Source of the DNA: Pleodorina starrii
Taxonomy: Eukaryota > Chlorophyta > Chlorophyceae > Chlamydomonadales > Volvocaceae
Direction of reading: 5' to 3'
DNA: 64,000 bases
Assembly: GCA_030267565.1 (NCBI GenBank)
Contig: BRXU01000001.1
Location: 9,899,001-9,963,000 of the forward strand
The first letter of the stretch is position 1. Each line of letters begins with the position of its first letter. The notes under the pieces were generated by a model that saw nothing but the letters and a program-made list of their open reading frames with translations, did no database searches and was not told the origin of the DNA. This document shows, piece by piece, positions 1 to 12,587 of this stretch. Made by a program: the position numbers and the translations under genes.

Positions 1-698
1 GGGTGAAACATATTCTATCAGCATGCCGTGCTAAGCAGTTGCGATTTCATTGCTAGAAAAGGAAGCTTAAAAAAGTATAACGTTGCGGCCTAGTGGCTGC
101 TGACTATTTGGCGGGCGCTGCGAGCGGGAACCTAGCACTGCAGCCCTTACCGTGGCCCGCATCTCCTTCTCATAGCATGTCATTGACCTTTTTCGGATTC
201 GGTAATTACAAGGGGAACCGGTTTTTATACCGAATGCTAGCCGTACAGGCTAGACGGGAAAGGTGAACGGTACGGCAGCGCGCACATTCATTTGACGCCT
301 GGGATGGTTTCTGATGGGTAACGGTGATGGTGTTGTGTTGATGGTTTTTATGTGAATTTATTTCGCGCAGCGATGCACAGAATAGGGTTGGAATGTGCGT
401 GTACCAAATGCGCTTCTGGCTTTGGACGGCGAAGGATGACGCCATTGCTGTCTTTGGACGGCGAAGGGTGATTGTGCTTTGAGAATCGCGTCCGGGTTTC
501 GGAGTCGGGCACTTTCCACGCGCGATATCAACGCTCGCGATACCTTTCCACGGCAGGCCATCCCTATGTAAACCGGCGCTCCAGAACCCACTTTCGCACT
601 TTCACTTCCACTTCCACCAGCTTTCAAGGACAGCGCAAAATCCACAATTCGAACTGAAATCCGCCCTACGATACCCGCAACACACTCTCGATACACAC
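1..698. other. Left-edge sequence, no confident gene
   Basis: Several short open frames occur on both strands, but none shows a recognisable domain. If the putative exon at 699-799 is real, this stretch would hold the first intron and further exons of a minus-strand gene that leaves the window on the left. I found no splice-consistent continuation. Confidence 0.3.
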
Positions 699-799
699 TG
701 ACGGGCGCAGTTGACCGCATTGGGGTTGTTAGGCGGTCCCGGCCCCAGCGCTGCCGCAACCGAATTAACTATTCCGCGTTGGGCCTCGGAAAGTGTCAT
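699..799 (-). CDS. Possible first coding exon of a gene leaving the window
   Basis: A minus-strand ATG at 799 opens 33 codons that begin MTLSEAQRGIVNSVAAALGP and reach a GTGTGT donor at 698, leaving two bases of the next codon. The peptide is mixed in composition, unlike the low-complexity shadows around it. It would sit head to head with ADA2, sharing a ~300-base promoter region. I do not recognise the family and could not join a second exon. It may be a chance frame; only the ATG, the open frame and the donor support it. Confidence 0.22.
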
Positions 800-1099
800 T
801 GGGACTGATTTCCCTTTGAACAACTATGTGGATCTTCGGCTGCGTGATAAATCCACATCAGAGCCGGCATACAGGTTTCATTGCTGACTGGCTCCAGAAC
901 TTGGTTTCGCTGACTGCCCGGGGTGGCAATCGCGAACCATCAACAGAAATCAAGTAGCTTGTGTTCTGTACATTTTTGCGTCATATACCAATTGCGTCTG
1001 CACTCGTGCTTACGCTGCAGTCTGTGGACGACGACTTTCGTGAAGCTCTTGGTTAGACGTTTGCCTAGATACATGTAGAACATGAACGATTAATCAACG
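800..1099. promoter_or_regulatory. Probable promoter and 5' UTR region of ADA2
   Basis: The 300 bases upstream of the proposed ADA2 start contain no coding signal and are less GC-rich than the genes. If the minus-strand frame ending at 799 is real, the region is a bidirectional promoter. I see no clear TATA box. Confidence 0.3.
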
Positions 1100-4000
1100 A
1101 TGACGCCTCAGGAATCCTTAGGCGGGAGGTGCGGAGGTCGAAATCCTTGGCTGGCTCTTCCGTTCTTCGCAAAGGGCGTCATTTTCAAGGCGTTTTCGCC
1201 GCAGGGGCAAACGGAGAAAGCTAAGAGATGGAGCGCTAAACAGGACTCTCCAAGACGCGCGCAGGTTCGCGTTGAAATTGCTTCATTACGTGGATACGAC
1301 GGCACGTTTGCGGTAGCCTGATGACTCTGTCGATGCGAACAGGGCACTCTACCATTGCAACTACTGCCAAAAAGATATTTCGCACGTCCCACGCATCAAA
1401 TGCGCGGAGTGCAAGGACTTCGACCTGTGCTTGGAGTGTTTCTCAGTAGGCAAGTGACTGGGGCTCACGAGCTGAGCTCTCGAAGGCGCGCCTTGGGGGT
1501 AGAAGTGAAGGGATGGGGGGAGGGTGAGGGAACAACCATTTGCCTGCAGGGCCTCAGGGCCGGGGGAAAGAGGGGGGGGGTGCGGAAATTCTACACACGC
1601 CCGCATCACCCGCTACGGCAGCCAATGAAGCCAGGCCCACTGGCTGCCACCCCTTAGATCCAGGGGCCCGTCCACCGACCGTGCCACGTACCGCTCGGCC
1701 CCCATCTGGGTAGCTCCGCACCGCACCGCAGCTGGAAGGTGCCAACTCACGACGCTGAGTCCCACCTCAGCCCCCATCTTGGTCGCACACGCACACACAC
1801 CACTGCCGCACACACGCAGCCCAGCCGCAAGCAGAGCCTTGGGGTGGAATGACGGACTGCGGCTCCGTTGCACCGGAGTGGCCACTCACACCCCTTCCTA
1901 TACGTGGACACCCCCCCCCCCGCCGTCAAGGAGCGTTGCACCACCCACGTGCCGTGCCTCCACCACCTCCGCCCCAGCCGCCAGGCCGGGACACCACGCC
2001 TCCGTGAGCCGTTGGCCCCCGCGGTCCCCCCTCCCATCCTTCCTACTGCTGCCGCTTTGCCGCCACCCCCTCCCCCCGCCCGGCCCGGCCCGGCCCGCCC
2101 GGCCTACACGTGAATACCTATCCCCCCCCCCGCGCGCCCCGCCCCGGCCCCAGGTGTGGAGATCAAGCCGCACCGGAACACACACGACTACCAGGTGGTG
2201 GAGAACCTGTCCTTCCCCATCTACCACCCGGACTGGGGGGTGAGCCGGTGATGGGGCGCCCCGGAGGGAGGGAGGCAAGGAGGGAGGGGGTGATAAAGAA
2301 GAGAAAGCGACGGCGGCGATGGGACGGAGGCGGACGGAGGTCAAGCCAGACCCAGCAATGCCCCGGAAAGAACGCGGCGGTGGCGGTGGCGGGTCGGAAG
2401 GGGCCCGAGGGAGGTGGGACTTGCCGGAGCTTGTCTTCTCTCTCTCCCTCTCTTCCAGTTTAGTCGTGCGGCTTCTGACTGCACGAACGGAGGAAACCTG
2501 CAGAGGACATGGAAGAGAGAGAGAGATAGAGGAGGAGATGCAGATCTGCTGGCAACAGCCATGAGGCCATGAGGCTGGGCCGTCGCAGTCGCAGTCGCGG
2601 CCTGCACCCAGTTCGCCATCGCCATCGCCGGGGGCACCGGGCACCCTTTTTGTCTGCTTAGCAGGCGAACAGCCCGAACCGTCGCCGCCGTGGTCGCCGC
2701 TGCGGTCACCCCCCTCCCCCCTCCTTTCCCCTCTTTCCCCCCGCAGGCGGATGAGGAGATTCTCCTGCTGGAGGCGATCGACCAGTACGGTGAGTGAGGG
2801 ACTGGGGGGGAGGGCGGGGCGGGGCGGGCGATTGGTCTGGTCTCGCTCTCGCTTATCTCGCATGTATAGCCACATAGTGAGTGAGGGACTTGGGGGGTTA
2901 TCCACGTATAGGCCGGAGCCCGTAGGGGGGGGCGCCGCGGGTGGACGGACGGACGATTGGTCTGGTCTCGCTCTCGCGTATCTCGCATACACATCCAAGT
3001 AAAAAGGGGGAGAGGGTAAAAAACAGTCCGCGGAGGTGGGGTTGGGTGGGGGGTTGCGTTGTGGCGGGGTGTGGGTCTTCATATGAAGGGGTGCCGGGCT
3101 GGGGCCGCAACAAAGACGAAACGGGAGTCCGACCTTGCGATTCGGCTGTCGCGGCTGGGCCCAAGCCCGGCTGGGGGCCTCGGGCGGTGAGCGCGCGGTA
3201 AGCGCAAGCTCAATATGGTCGGGCGGTGAGCGCGGATGGGGGCGGGGGGGGGCTCGGTCGCTCGTGCTGCAGCGCAGCTGAGACGGAGCTGTGGACGCTG
3301 GGGCACCGGAGCGTCGACCCACCGGGCGGCGCCGAAGCCCCGGCGCCCCACCGCCCACCCGTTGGGAGCAGCAACGCGCTCCCATCGTGTGCGCCCTTCC
3401 CCCCGCCCCCCCATTCGTGGCCCTTGTTCGTGGCCCCGAGCTCCTTTGCTCTGCGTCTCCCGAGGCGCGATGAGTAGTGGCGTTGTGGTGATTCCGACTC
3501 TGCCGCAGCGCGAACCGCAAAGGCCCCCTCGCCCCAGCCCCCTCGCACCCCGTCGCCTCCCAACCCTTTCGCCCCGCGCCCCGCACCTCAACACCGCACC
3601 CCAACCCCCGCACGCAGGCCTGGGCAACTGGGCGGGTGTTTCGGAGCACGTGGGCGGCAAGACGCCTGAGCAGTGTCGGGAGCACTACTTTGCGGTGTAC
3701 ATCGACCACGAGGCCATGCCCATGCCCAGACCCACGCCGGAGATGGACCAGGTGGGGGTGCGGCGCAGCAGGGTGGGGGAATGTGTGTGTGTGGCTCGGT
3801 TCGATTCGGTGTGGTTTGGTGGGGTTTGATTTGGCGGGGCTTGATCCCCTAGGTGGAGACCGGGAGCTGGGGGGTTATCCACGTATAGGCCGGAGCCCGT
3901 GAACGGTAACGTAACAAAAGAATTCCGTCCGGGGGGGAAGGGGGGCCACGGGGCCGGGGGCGACCGCGGATGGGGCAAAGGGGTGGTTCGCGAGATGACC

Positions 4001-7000
4001 TGTCCCCTTGCCGCCGGGGGGGATCCTCAAGCCGGCGCCGACCCCCGCTGGTCGGCGCGGCCGCTGGTCGGCACAGCCGCTGGCCATGTCCATGTTAGGT
4101 ATGTTCCGCCCTCCACCCATACCGCCGCGCCGCGTTGCGCCGGTCGCGCAGTCGCAGTCGCAGAGAGAGAGAGAGAGCGCGCACAGCGAACGAACACACA
4201 CCCTAGAGGGGGGCTCCCAGCGCAGCGCAGGACGACGCAGCGAAGCTCCCCCCCAGCGCACAAGGCGAAGCAGTGTGTGCGGATTTTGTTGTTGTTTACG
4301 TGTCCAGTGGTCCAGCGGTCCAAATGATGTGTCCCTCGTCGCGGCTGCCTCTTTGACGCCCCAGGTGGACATTTCGGAGTGCATCGCCAGGGCCCGGCAG
4401 GGCCTCGCGCGCCACCAGTACGTGGGCGCAGGCGCGGCGGCGGCGGCGGCTGGCGCCGGCCGGCGGGCCGGCAGCGAGCCACCCGGTGCCGGCGCCGCCT
4501 CGCCCTCCCTGGACGTGCTCATGGAGGACGGCGAGCGCCCCGCAGATGCGGCCACTCCGGCAGGTGGGTCCCCCAGCCGATGGGTTGTTCCGCGGGACTG
4601 GGCGCCGTAACCTGTGTATGTGTGTGTTTACGTGTGTTCGTTAGGGTGTGTATATCGCTCCGGCCTATACCCCTGTGGATAACCTCCCCCCACCCTCCGC
4701 TTGCCGCGCCGTCTCTCGCGCGCTGTCCCTCCGGTTACTGCGCAGGCGGCGAGGGAGGGGCGGATGGCCTGGCAGCGGCTGCCGGCGGCGACGGCGCTGC
4801 GGGCAACAAGGGCATCAAGCGCCACCGTCACGACCAGCTGGCGGCGGAGGGCGGAGGGCACGACGGCGGGGTGCACGTGCAGGTGGGGCGGAGGGGAGCG
4901 GAGAGGGGGCGTAGGCCCGGCGGGGAGTAGGGGAGTAGGGGGGGGAGGGGTGGACAGCGGTTCTGACGGATGCAGGGGCGCGGTCTCGTAGGGGCCGGGG
5001 GGCTGCAGGGAGGCCTGGCCCCCCAACTGCGGCTGCGGCTGCGGCTGGGGGGGGGGGTAACAGTGGACCGAAAGGCGCGATTGCACGAGGCGAGGGCAGG
5101 ACAGGACGAGGGGCAGGACAGCTCCGTTCCCAAACGGAGTCCGGCGGGTGCGGGGTCTGGCCAGGCAGGACGACAGGCAACACGCGACGTCGCAAGATAT
5201 TTGTATGCTGTGTGTGTGTGTGTATTTGGAGGTGGTGGTGGTGGTGTGTCGCGGTGGTGAGGCGCGCGGGTGCATGGCGGGGCAACGCCGCCGGGGCGGA
5301 GGCGCCCGGAGCGGCCGAGGCAGGCGCGGCACCGTGCAGGCCGTGCTCTCATCTGACCTTCGCCCTTTTCACCAGGGCGGACTGCTGCCCGCCCTGACCG
5401 CAACCCCGCGACGCAAAGTCCAATCCCCGACTCGGTCTTTTTGGGTCCCGACCCAATCACCGCACATCTTGAACCCGCAGCTGGGGGCCCCCCGCCGCTC
5501 CCCCGCAAGCACGCACGTGCAGCCCACCTCCGCAGATGGGATGCTCGGGTGGGCCAGCGCGGGCGGCGGCGCCGGCGCCTCCACCGTTTGCGCTTGGGCC
5601 GGGTCGCTCTGCGTGCCTTTCGCCCCGGCCCGCCTGCCATCGTGCGCAGCAACCCACCCACCCACCAACCTTTGGGCTGTCGCCGCCTGTACGTGGATAA
5701 CCCCCCAACCCCCGGTTGCTGCCTCCGCAGACGGGCGGCAGGAGCATGCACCACGATGCGTCCGGCTCGGCGCCCCTGCCCAGCGCGGCCGGGAAGGCGC
5801 CGCGCGGCGGCTATGACGGCGGCGGTGGTGGTGGCGCGGAGTCGTCGGGCCACGGCAAGGTGCGTCTGGGAGCTTTGGGGAGTGGTGGTGGCAATGATGG
5901 TGGTATAAAGAGAATTGGTGGTGGTGGTGGTGGTAGTGGTGGTGGTGGTGTAGCCGGAATCGGTCATCAATGGGTTTATCAATACAGTGGACCCGGTGCA
6001 GCGGATGAGGATGGGTGGAGCGAGGGGACAGGAGAGGGGGGGGAGGAGGAGGAGGGGTGGAGTTGCTCATCCTCCCTTCCCGTTTGGTTGCCGTACACTG
6101 TGCATTTTGTCAGATGGATGTCGCGCGCTCCTGAATCAGGGCGGGGGAGGGAAGGGAAGGGAAGGGCTGCAGGCGCGTGCAGGGCGGCCTGCGTGTGCCT
6201 CGCCTCGCCTCGCCGATGGGCCTGCCTGCCGTGCTGGCGTTGTTGCGCCGGCCCCTTGAAGTCTTGGATCCCCCCGTGGCCTCCTGGACTTGTTGAACCC
6301 CGTCTCCCCGCGCCGCGCCGTGCCGTGCCGTGCCATGCCTCCTGGGCGTCATGGTCTGGACTAGGGGGCTGGATGCTGCCACCAACCAGGGCCGTAATTT
6401 CATTGGGGCTCATTAGGCAGTTCGCACTCGGAAAGGAAGCCTCCCCGGCCCCCTCCCGCCGGCGACCGGCCGACGGGCCCGCCCCCCGGCCCCCGGCCGT
6501 CCGCCGGGGCCGTGCCGTAACGCTCGCCCGCCCGCCCCCCCCCCGTCGCAACTTGTACGTCTCATTTGCAGCCCGGCAGCGGGTCGTACGACAGCACCGG
6601 CTTCCACGCCAAGCGCATGGAGTTCGACCCCGAGTGCGACAACGACGCCGAGTGCATCGTGGCGGACATGGAGTTCAACGAGTACGACAATCCCGTGGAT
6701 GTACAGCAGAAGCTGCAGATGCTCATGCTGTACAACAGGTGGGCGTCGCGCGTCGGGTCCCTGCCGTACCTGCCTGGGCCTCTGCCGTACCTGCCTGCCG
6801 TGGGACCTGCCGTACCACTGGTAGCAGCAAGCAAACAGGGCTTCTTAGTTCTTACCCGGCCGGCTCAGGATGGCCTTCCTCAGCTGATCTGCTCTCTCGT
6901 CTGGTCTACTCTGGTCGGGGGCACATGTGGATTTGGGCCCGGGACTGGGAGTGCGATTGCGATTGCCTGTGGCGCCGGCCTGCCTTTGTAAATAGCCTCC

Positions 7001-10000
7001 GTGGGACTTGTGGCGCCGGGATGAGACGCAAAGAAACGCAACGGAACGGAACGAAACGCCTGGGAGCCGCCCGATCGCCACAACACCACAACAACAACAC
7101 CAACACCACTCTGATCGCCGTCGGATCATCGTTCGCACCCGGGCTCCCCAACGAATTGCCGGTCGACTGTCATACCTGTCGTACACCACAGGCGGCTGGA
7201 CGAGCGCGAGCGGCGGCGCGCGTTCGTGCTGGAGCGGGGTCTGCTCAACACGCGCGCTGCGCAGGTGCTTGAGAAGAAGCGCAACAGTCAGGAGAAGGAC
7301 GTGTACGCCCGCATGCGGGTGTTTGCGCGCTATCAGTCCCAGTCCGCGCATGATGAGCTGGTGGAGGGTCTGCTCCTGGAGGCCCGCATGCGCTCCCGCA
7401 TCGCCGAGCTGAAGGAGTACCGCCGGAACGGCATTCGCACCTTCGTGGATGCGGAGGTGGGTGGCGGCGGGGGGTGGGGTGGCGGGGGGTGTAATGAGAA
7501 GGATGGGGTGGGTGGGGTTGGGCCTGACAGAGGGACGGGGTGCGGTTGCAAGGGGTATAGGGGGTGGGATGTGGGGAGGGCAGGGCAGGGCAGTGGCGGT
7601 CGGGGCTGTGGGACGCGGGGGGGGGGGCAGGGGGAGGGGCCGAGGGTGGGGGGTTGACACAGAAGGCGTGGGTTGGTGGCGCGTTGGGAAAAGATGCCAG
7701 AAAACATCGCGACGGGGTGGTGAGGGGGTATGGTGAGGGGGAAGGATGAGGGAGGAGGATGAGGGATCAGCGACGTTGCGGGCTGTTAGGGGGGAAGGGG
7801 GAGAGAGCAGCTTTCCGCTTCTTATCCTTACTCCTTATCCTCGAACCTTTATCCTCAAACGAACGAGGAAAGGAGGATGCCTCCTCTGTCAAATCATGTT
7901 GTGTTGCGTTTCGCTGGCTGCGCTGGCTCGCAAGGCAGTCGTACCGCTGCGATTGCGCGGGATCGCCACATCCATCATTTCCGCGCCGATTGCGCTCCGC
8001 TCCGCGGCGCCGCAGGTATACGACACGGAGAAACGGCGGCAGAAGGCGGCGGCGGACGCCGCCGTCGCGGCGGCGAACGCCGTGCACGGACTGCCGTACA
8101 GCGGGCCGGGACGCGGCGCCGGCAAGGCCAGGGCCGCCGCTGCGGCGGCAGCAGCCGCCGCCGCCGCTGCGGCAGCCGCCGGAGGCGGTGGCATGCTGGC
8201 CCCGGGCTACGGCGGCCCGGTTGGCGAGGATGGGACGCCGTTGGCGCTGGGCGGTGTGCTGCCGGGGGGCCCGGGCTCGGCGGCGGCCGGCGGCGCGGTG
8301 TCAACCTCCGCTTTCGACGCGGCGCGGCCCGCGGCGTCAGGTGCGCGGTGGGGGGCGGCGGGGGGCGGGCGGGGGAAGATTCTGACACAGCGCTTGATTG
8401 GATTTGGGTTTTACATCTCCCCCAGTCGCCGCAGTCGGGGGATGTAATCATAAGGGTCTGCCTTGGGACGCGTCCACAATCAAAACCCTGAACCCAACCC
8501 CAGCCGCCGCCGCCACCGCCGCCACCACCACCGCCGCGACTTCTTCCCGGGCCCTCTGCTGCTTCGCTCCGCGCCCTCACCGCCCCCCCTCTCCTTACCG
8601 ACCCCAACCCGGCCACGTCCCACCCCCCTCTCTGCCGCCCTTGCCTCTGTCCCACTCCCTCCCTCCCTCCCTCCCGTCCACCCTCCCCGGCTGGCTCGTG
8701 GTCACAATCGATACCGTGTCTCCATCACCATCACCATCACCATCAACATCACCGCATCTCGCTCCCAACCCTCCGTCCGCCGCCGCCGGTTTCCCCCCCC
8801 CCCCGCCCCCTCCCCCTCTCCCCCCCAGTGCCGATGGGCCGCGGTGCCGGTGCGGCTCTGACGCTGTGGCGCTCGAAGCGCGGTGTGCCTCTGGACATCA
8901 GCTGCCTGCCGGGTGTGGAGCTGCTGGGGGGTCGGGAGCGGGAGCTGTGTGCGGCCCAGCGGCTGCTGCCCTGCCACTACCTGGCGCTCAAGGACATGCT
9001 GCTGAGGGACTGCGAGAAGAACGGGCTGGTCACACGGGCAGAGGTGGGAGGGGGGTGGGGTGGAGTGGGGTCGGGGGCGGAAGCCCCCCCCCCCAGAGGA
9101 GGGAGGAGGAAGGAGGGGTTTGCGAGGACGGGGGGGAGGGCTGCAGGGCTTTGGCGGCCGGGGACTGGTGTGCGGACGGCCGGCGGGCGAGGCGGGGTCG
9201 TGACGAGACGAGCGCTTTTACGGTACACGACGCCAACCAGCCCTGAACCCGCAACCCGCCACGCCGGTGGGCGGTGAGCGGTAACCCCCCAGACACCCTG
9301 CGCCGTTTCCATCCCTCCGCTGCGGCTTTCTTCTTTGCACCCCACCCTCAAAAACCCTCAAAAACCCTCAAAAACACCCACACCACCCACCCGCACCCAC
9401 CGCACCCACCCGCTCCCACCGCTCAGGCGCGCACCTTCTTCCGACTGGACCCCGCCCGCTCGGTGCGCATCTACGAGCTGCTGGTGGCGTGTGGATGGAT
9501 CGGAGGGGGCGGAGGAGGGCCGGGCAGGGGCGGAGGCGGAGGCGGAGGCGGCGGGCAGGTGCGCGCCATCACCGCGGGCGCAGACACGGAGGGTGAGTGC
9601 CGGGGGTGGGAGGGTACGTGCCGCAACGGGAGTGGGGTCCCGGCGGTTGTGGGGTGAGACAGAACGATATCGCAGCGGGGATGGGGGCTGACGATGACCA
9701 TGTGTGAGTGTTAAGGGGAGGTCGGTACAGATCGTGCGCGGAACTGGCCGCACGGGGGGAGGCAATGTTGGGAACGGGGATCGATTTGTGCCTTGTGTGG
9801 CTTACGAAATCCCAGATTGTGGATTGGGTACGTGAGGGGGTGGGGGTATCCACGGATACCCGAACACCCTACGGAATGCCTAAAAAAACCTAAAACCCTG
9901 TGAGTGGTACATGCGTTGTGCGTAACGAAACGAAGCCTTTCCCAGCTGCGTAAGGAAAGCGAGAATGAAATGCTTGGGGGCACAGAGGCAGAGGCGGGTC

Positions 10001-10320
10001 GCTGGGTCCGTTCAACCTAACGGTTCAGGAGCCCCAGCCTCAACAACCACCCGCCCAAAGGAGAGATGCAGGCGGGAACCCCAGGAAAGGAAAGGAAAGG
10101 CACGGGCACGGTCCTTCCCCCTCTCCCAACGCCTGTACGATCGCACCTGTCGCACCTGGATAGTGGGTACTGCCTAGCCAGCAGCCACACCCCCGCCGTT
10201 CGGATGTGGCGGCCGATCGGTTGACAGCTTGACACCCGGTTGGTTGTTGACACCCGGTCTCCCTTGTCGCGCCCTGTACACTGCGCAGGCGAGGAGGTGG
10301 ACGACCAAGGCGACGACTGA
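1100..10320 (+). CDS. ADA2: Transcriptional adaptor ADA2 (SAGA-type HAT complex)
   Basis: ADA2 links the GCN5 acetyltransferase to nucleosomal histones in SAGA/ADA-type complexes in the nucleus. Fourteen exons: 1100-1128, 1343-1449, 2154-2239, 2747-2789, 3618-3751, 4365-4563, 4746-4882, 5731-5859, 6572-6738, 7192-7456, 8016-8340, 8829-9043, 9427-9592, 10289-10320, giving about 677 residues. Order of domains: ZZ zinc finger (YHCNYC...CAECKDFDLCLECF), SANT (ADEEILLLEAIDQYG, then LGNWAGVSEHVGGKTPEQC), the ADA2 central block (EFDPECDNDAEC), then a C-terminal SWIRM domain (LDISCLPGVELL...LLPCHYLALKDML) ending in GWIGG. Intron 2 begins with GC. Ala- and Gly-rich inserts separate the domains. Exon 1 is the weakest part: it fits phase and yields MTPQESLGGR before the zinc finger, but exon 2 could instead start at 1317 with another first exon. 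Confidence 0.9.
1450..2153 (+). other. GC-AG intron in ADA2
   Basis: The exon ends GTAG and the intron starts GCAAGT, the standard extended consensus for a GC donor. Only this site gives the conserved family sequence CFSVGVEIKPHRNTHDYQ across the junction. The nearest GT donors give the wrong phase or lose the conserved VGVEI. The intron ends in CCCCAG. Confidence 0.75.
2893..2925 (-). repeat. Dispersed short repeat B (GTGGATAACCCC family)
   Basis: An intronic copy of a ~30-base element, core TTATCCACGTATAGGCCGG on the plus strand. A nearly identical copy lies at 3870-3900 in the next ADA2 intron. Other copies are listed under findings. Confidence 0.7.
3870..3900 (-). repeat. Dispersed short repeat B
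   Basis: It matches the copy at 2893-2925 over about 30 bases, including the trailing GGAGCCCG, and lies in ADA2 intron 5. The sequences on either side are unrelated, so this is a dispersed copy and not part of a larger duplication. Confidence 0.7.
9346..9378 (+). repeat. Telomere-like CCCTCAAAAA tandem repeat
   Basis: Three copies of CCCTCAAAAA lie in ADA2 intron 12. This is close to, but not the same as, the Chlamydomonas-type telomere unit CCCTAAAA. A related stretch with CCTAAAACCCTG follows near 9880-9900. Confidence 0.5.
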
Positions 10321-10439
10321 GGGGGGGAGGGAGGGCCGTCCTGGCGGCTCGGCTGACTTTGGCAGAGGGCTGTTTCAGGAGGTGGTCTGACAGGAGCCAA
10401 CGCCGACGTGTGCGCGTTCGCGTCCCTTTCCAAAACGCT

Positions 10440-10444
10440 TGTAA
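10440..10444 (+). terminator. TGTAA poly(A) signal for ADA2
   Basis: TGTAA, the poly(A) signal of Chlamydomonadales, lies 120 bases past the ADA2 stop. A second TGTAA lies at 10771-10775. Confidence 0.45.
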
Positions 10445-10753
10445 GGCGTGGTGGATTTGTTGTATGGGTTTGACGTACCGTATCCACGCGCCTTTTGACT
10501 TTTTCCCTCGTAGTTGGCCGAGCGTCTTGGGGGCTGGCCATGCACTGTACCAGCGAGTTTCCTGGCGCGGTTATAGGTCATGGGCAGGGAAGCAGTGGCA
10601 AGGGTTGTTCGTTATTGCCGCGGCGTGTTCGGCAGACGTATGGAGTGTTCCGCTAGATGGGAACGACGAGGTCGGCGTGGCACAGGCACGTATTTGTGCG
10701 GTGCTGCTGGTACGTGATATGAGGGTTGGTATTCCTCGGTTAAAACGGTTCTC

Positions 10754-10777
10754 GGTTACAAGACTGTTCTTGTAACC
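10754..10777. terminator. Inverted repeat with TGTAA on both strands
   Basis: A perfect 10-base stem (GGTTACAAGA and its complement) around a CTGT loop puts a TGTAA signal on each strand. It lies between two convergent genes, so it could terminate both, although the minus-strand 3' UTR would be a long 1.8 kb. Confidence 0.4.
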
Positions 10778-12587
10778 ACGGCCTGCCCTTGTGCAGTCGC
10801 GCGCAGTTTCTCGGTCGAGCTCGGTGCTCGATACTCGAACAGCACATGCCAAATAATTCGGGTTTTGGGTTCACGCGCGTGTCGATCAACAGGCGCCAAC
10901 GAACGCAATGGATGAAAAACAGCCGTGCGTCTCGGTTCAGCCAACGAGCGCCTCAAGACGTGCCTGTGTATGGCCCGTGCATGACCCGATGACGAAAAGC
11001 AACTTGTCCTGCCTGTTGCCACCCATCACAGTCTCTCTCAAGCCATGCGCGCACCAGAGCAAACATCAGTGTGTGCCAGAAAGAAGATTCATGCGGCCTA
11101 CCCGCCAAGAACCACCGAGCGAGCCGCGGATAAACCCCTGTTCCCCGCGGCAAAGGCCAAGGCCCATCGAAGGCATTGCTCTTGCAGTAATATAATATAA
11201 TGCAAAGAATAATATTGCATGTCCCAGCGACCAAACAACTACCTAGGAGCAGACAGAAAGCGCAGCATTATGGGTGGGGATGCTGGCTCAAGCCATGCAG
11301 TCAATCGCAAATGAGTTAGTCAGCTATAACCGCACAAAACCCGACACAGAAGGCTCGATAAAGGAAATGCCGCGCTTGATCCGCGTCGGAACATTTCTCT
11401 TATTCACGCGCTACACCGCACCAATCTACTGCACCATCGAAGAGCGCAAAATCCATTGCGCATCTCAATTCGTGAGGCAGATCCAAACCGCGCCTGCGAC
11501 CAACACCAGACGACACCCCCAGAGCGCCGTCAGCTGCCCGTCATTGCCCCCCCATCACCCATCCATCCACCCATCCCTTCCGCCCTTTCCCCACCCAGTC
11601 ATCAACGTATATACCCCAACCAAAAACCAGCGCCGCAACCGCTGCAAACAAGCAACCAAGCAGGATTCAGGCCCCGTGCGGTCCATCGATTGCCACCGCG
11701 CTTCTGCAAGTCCCGTTATTCATTCATCCATCAGCCTGGGAGCGCGGTTGGTAACAGCAAACGCTCATCCGCGTTTCTGCTCATCCCATCCCCCACACCG
11801 CGCAAAGACGACCGGAGCGCCCGTTTGGCCCTCCCCCCCTGCCTGCCTGCCTCAACAAGCAAGCAAGCAAGCGCCATTCCCTGCCCACCCTGTGGCAGCC
11901 ACCTGCCACACAGCTGCTCACGACGTGCACAGGGCGTTAATGTGCGCCCCCCTTGCACGTCGCGGCGCGTTCAGGGCGCGTTTATTATCTTGTCATTCCG
12001 CATGCCCTCACCCAACGCGAACAATCACACATCCCCAATTCCCCACCCATTCTCTAAAACCATCAACACTTTCAACGCATTGTTGTTTGTACAGCAAAAA
12101 GCGCTACTTCCTTCACCGCCAAGGTCCGCCTCCGCTCACCCTTACTTCCTTGTGTCGCAGGGGCACCGGCCCAGTCCCCCAGAGCAACAACATGACGTAA
12201 CCACAACCGCGCCATTCATTCCCTCAATGATGCATCACCGCACAACTCCCCGCGCACGATGCAAATGCCTCCTCCTCCCGCCGCCATGCACGCTGCAAGA
12301 AGGCCCCACCCCGCCAGAAACCAGACGAGCCGGTGGCGCCAGCAGCAGCCTGGGGGCCCCCGGGGCGAGTACCGCAAGAGACACCCACCTCTCACTCACC
12401 CCACCCACGGTGATGTCAGCAGCAGCCGCCATCTCCACAACTCCACCACAACGCCAACACGGGCTGCCTGCCTGATCGCGGCGCGCGTGCGCGCCCCCCG
12501 CCCACATCCCCTGCCCCTCCACCACAAAGCCGCCAGCGTCCGCCGCTCCGCGCGGCTCCGCGCCGCTCGGCCCGATGAGGCTCTCGC

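Larger units (their letters stand above)
10321..12587. other. Convergent intergenic region between ADA2 and prolyl 4-hydroxylase
   Basis: This holds the 3' UTRs of the two convergent genes. It contains a perfect inverted repeat with TGTAA on both strands (10754-10777). The overlapping long frames from 11274 to 12475 are Pro/Ser/His-rich with no domain, and probably reflect C-rich 3' UTR sequence. Confidence 0.5.

Noticed and set aside
1898..3709. 603-codon minus-strand frame
   Set aside because: It covers several well-supported ADA2 exons on the other strand, and its content is Pro/Arg/Ser-rich with no motif.
11274..12475. Two long overlapping plus-strand frames of 308 and 339 codons
   Set aside because: They overlap each other in different frames, are Pro/Ser/His-rich without any domain, and lie antisense in the 3' flank of the prolyl 4-hydroxylase.
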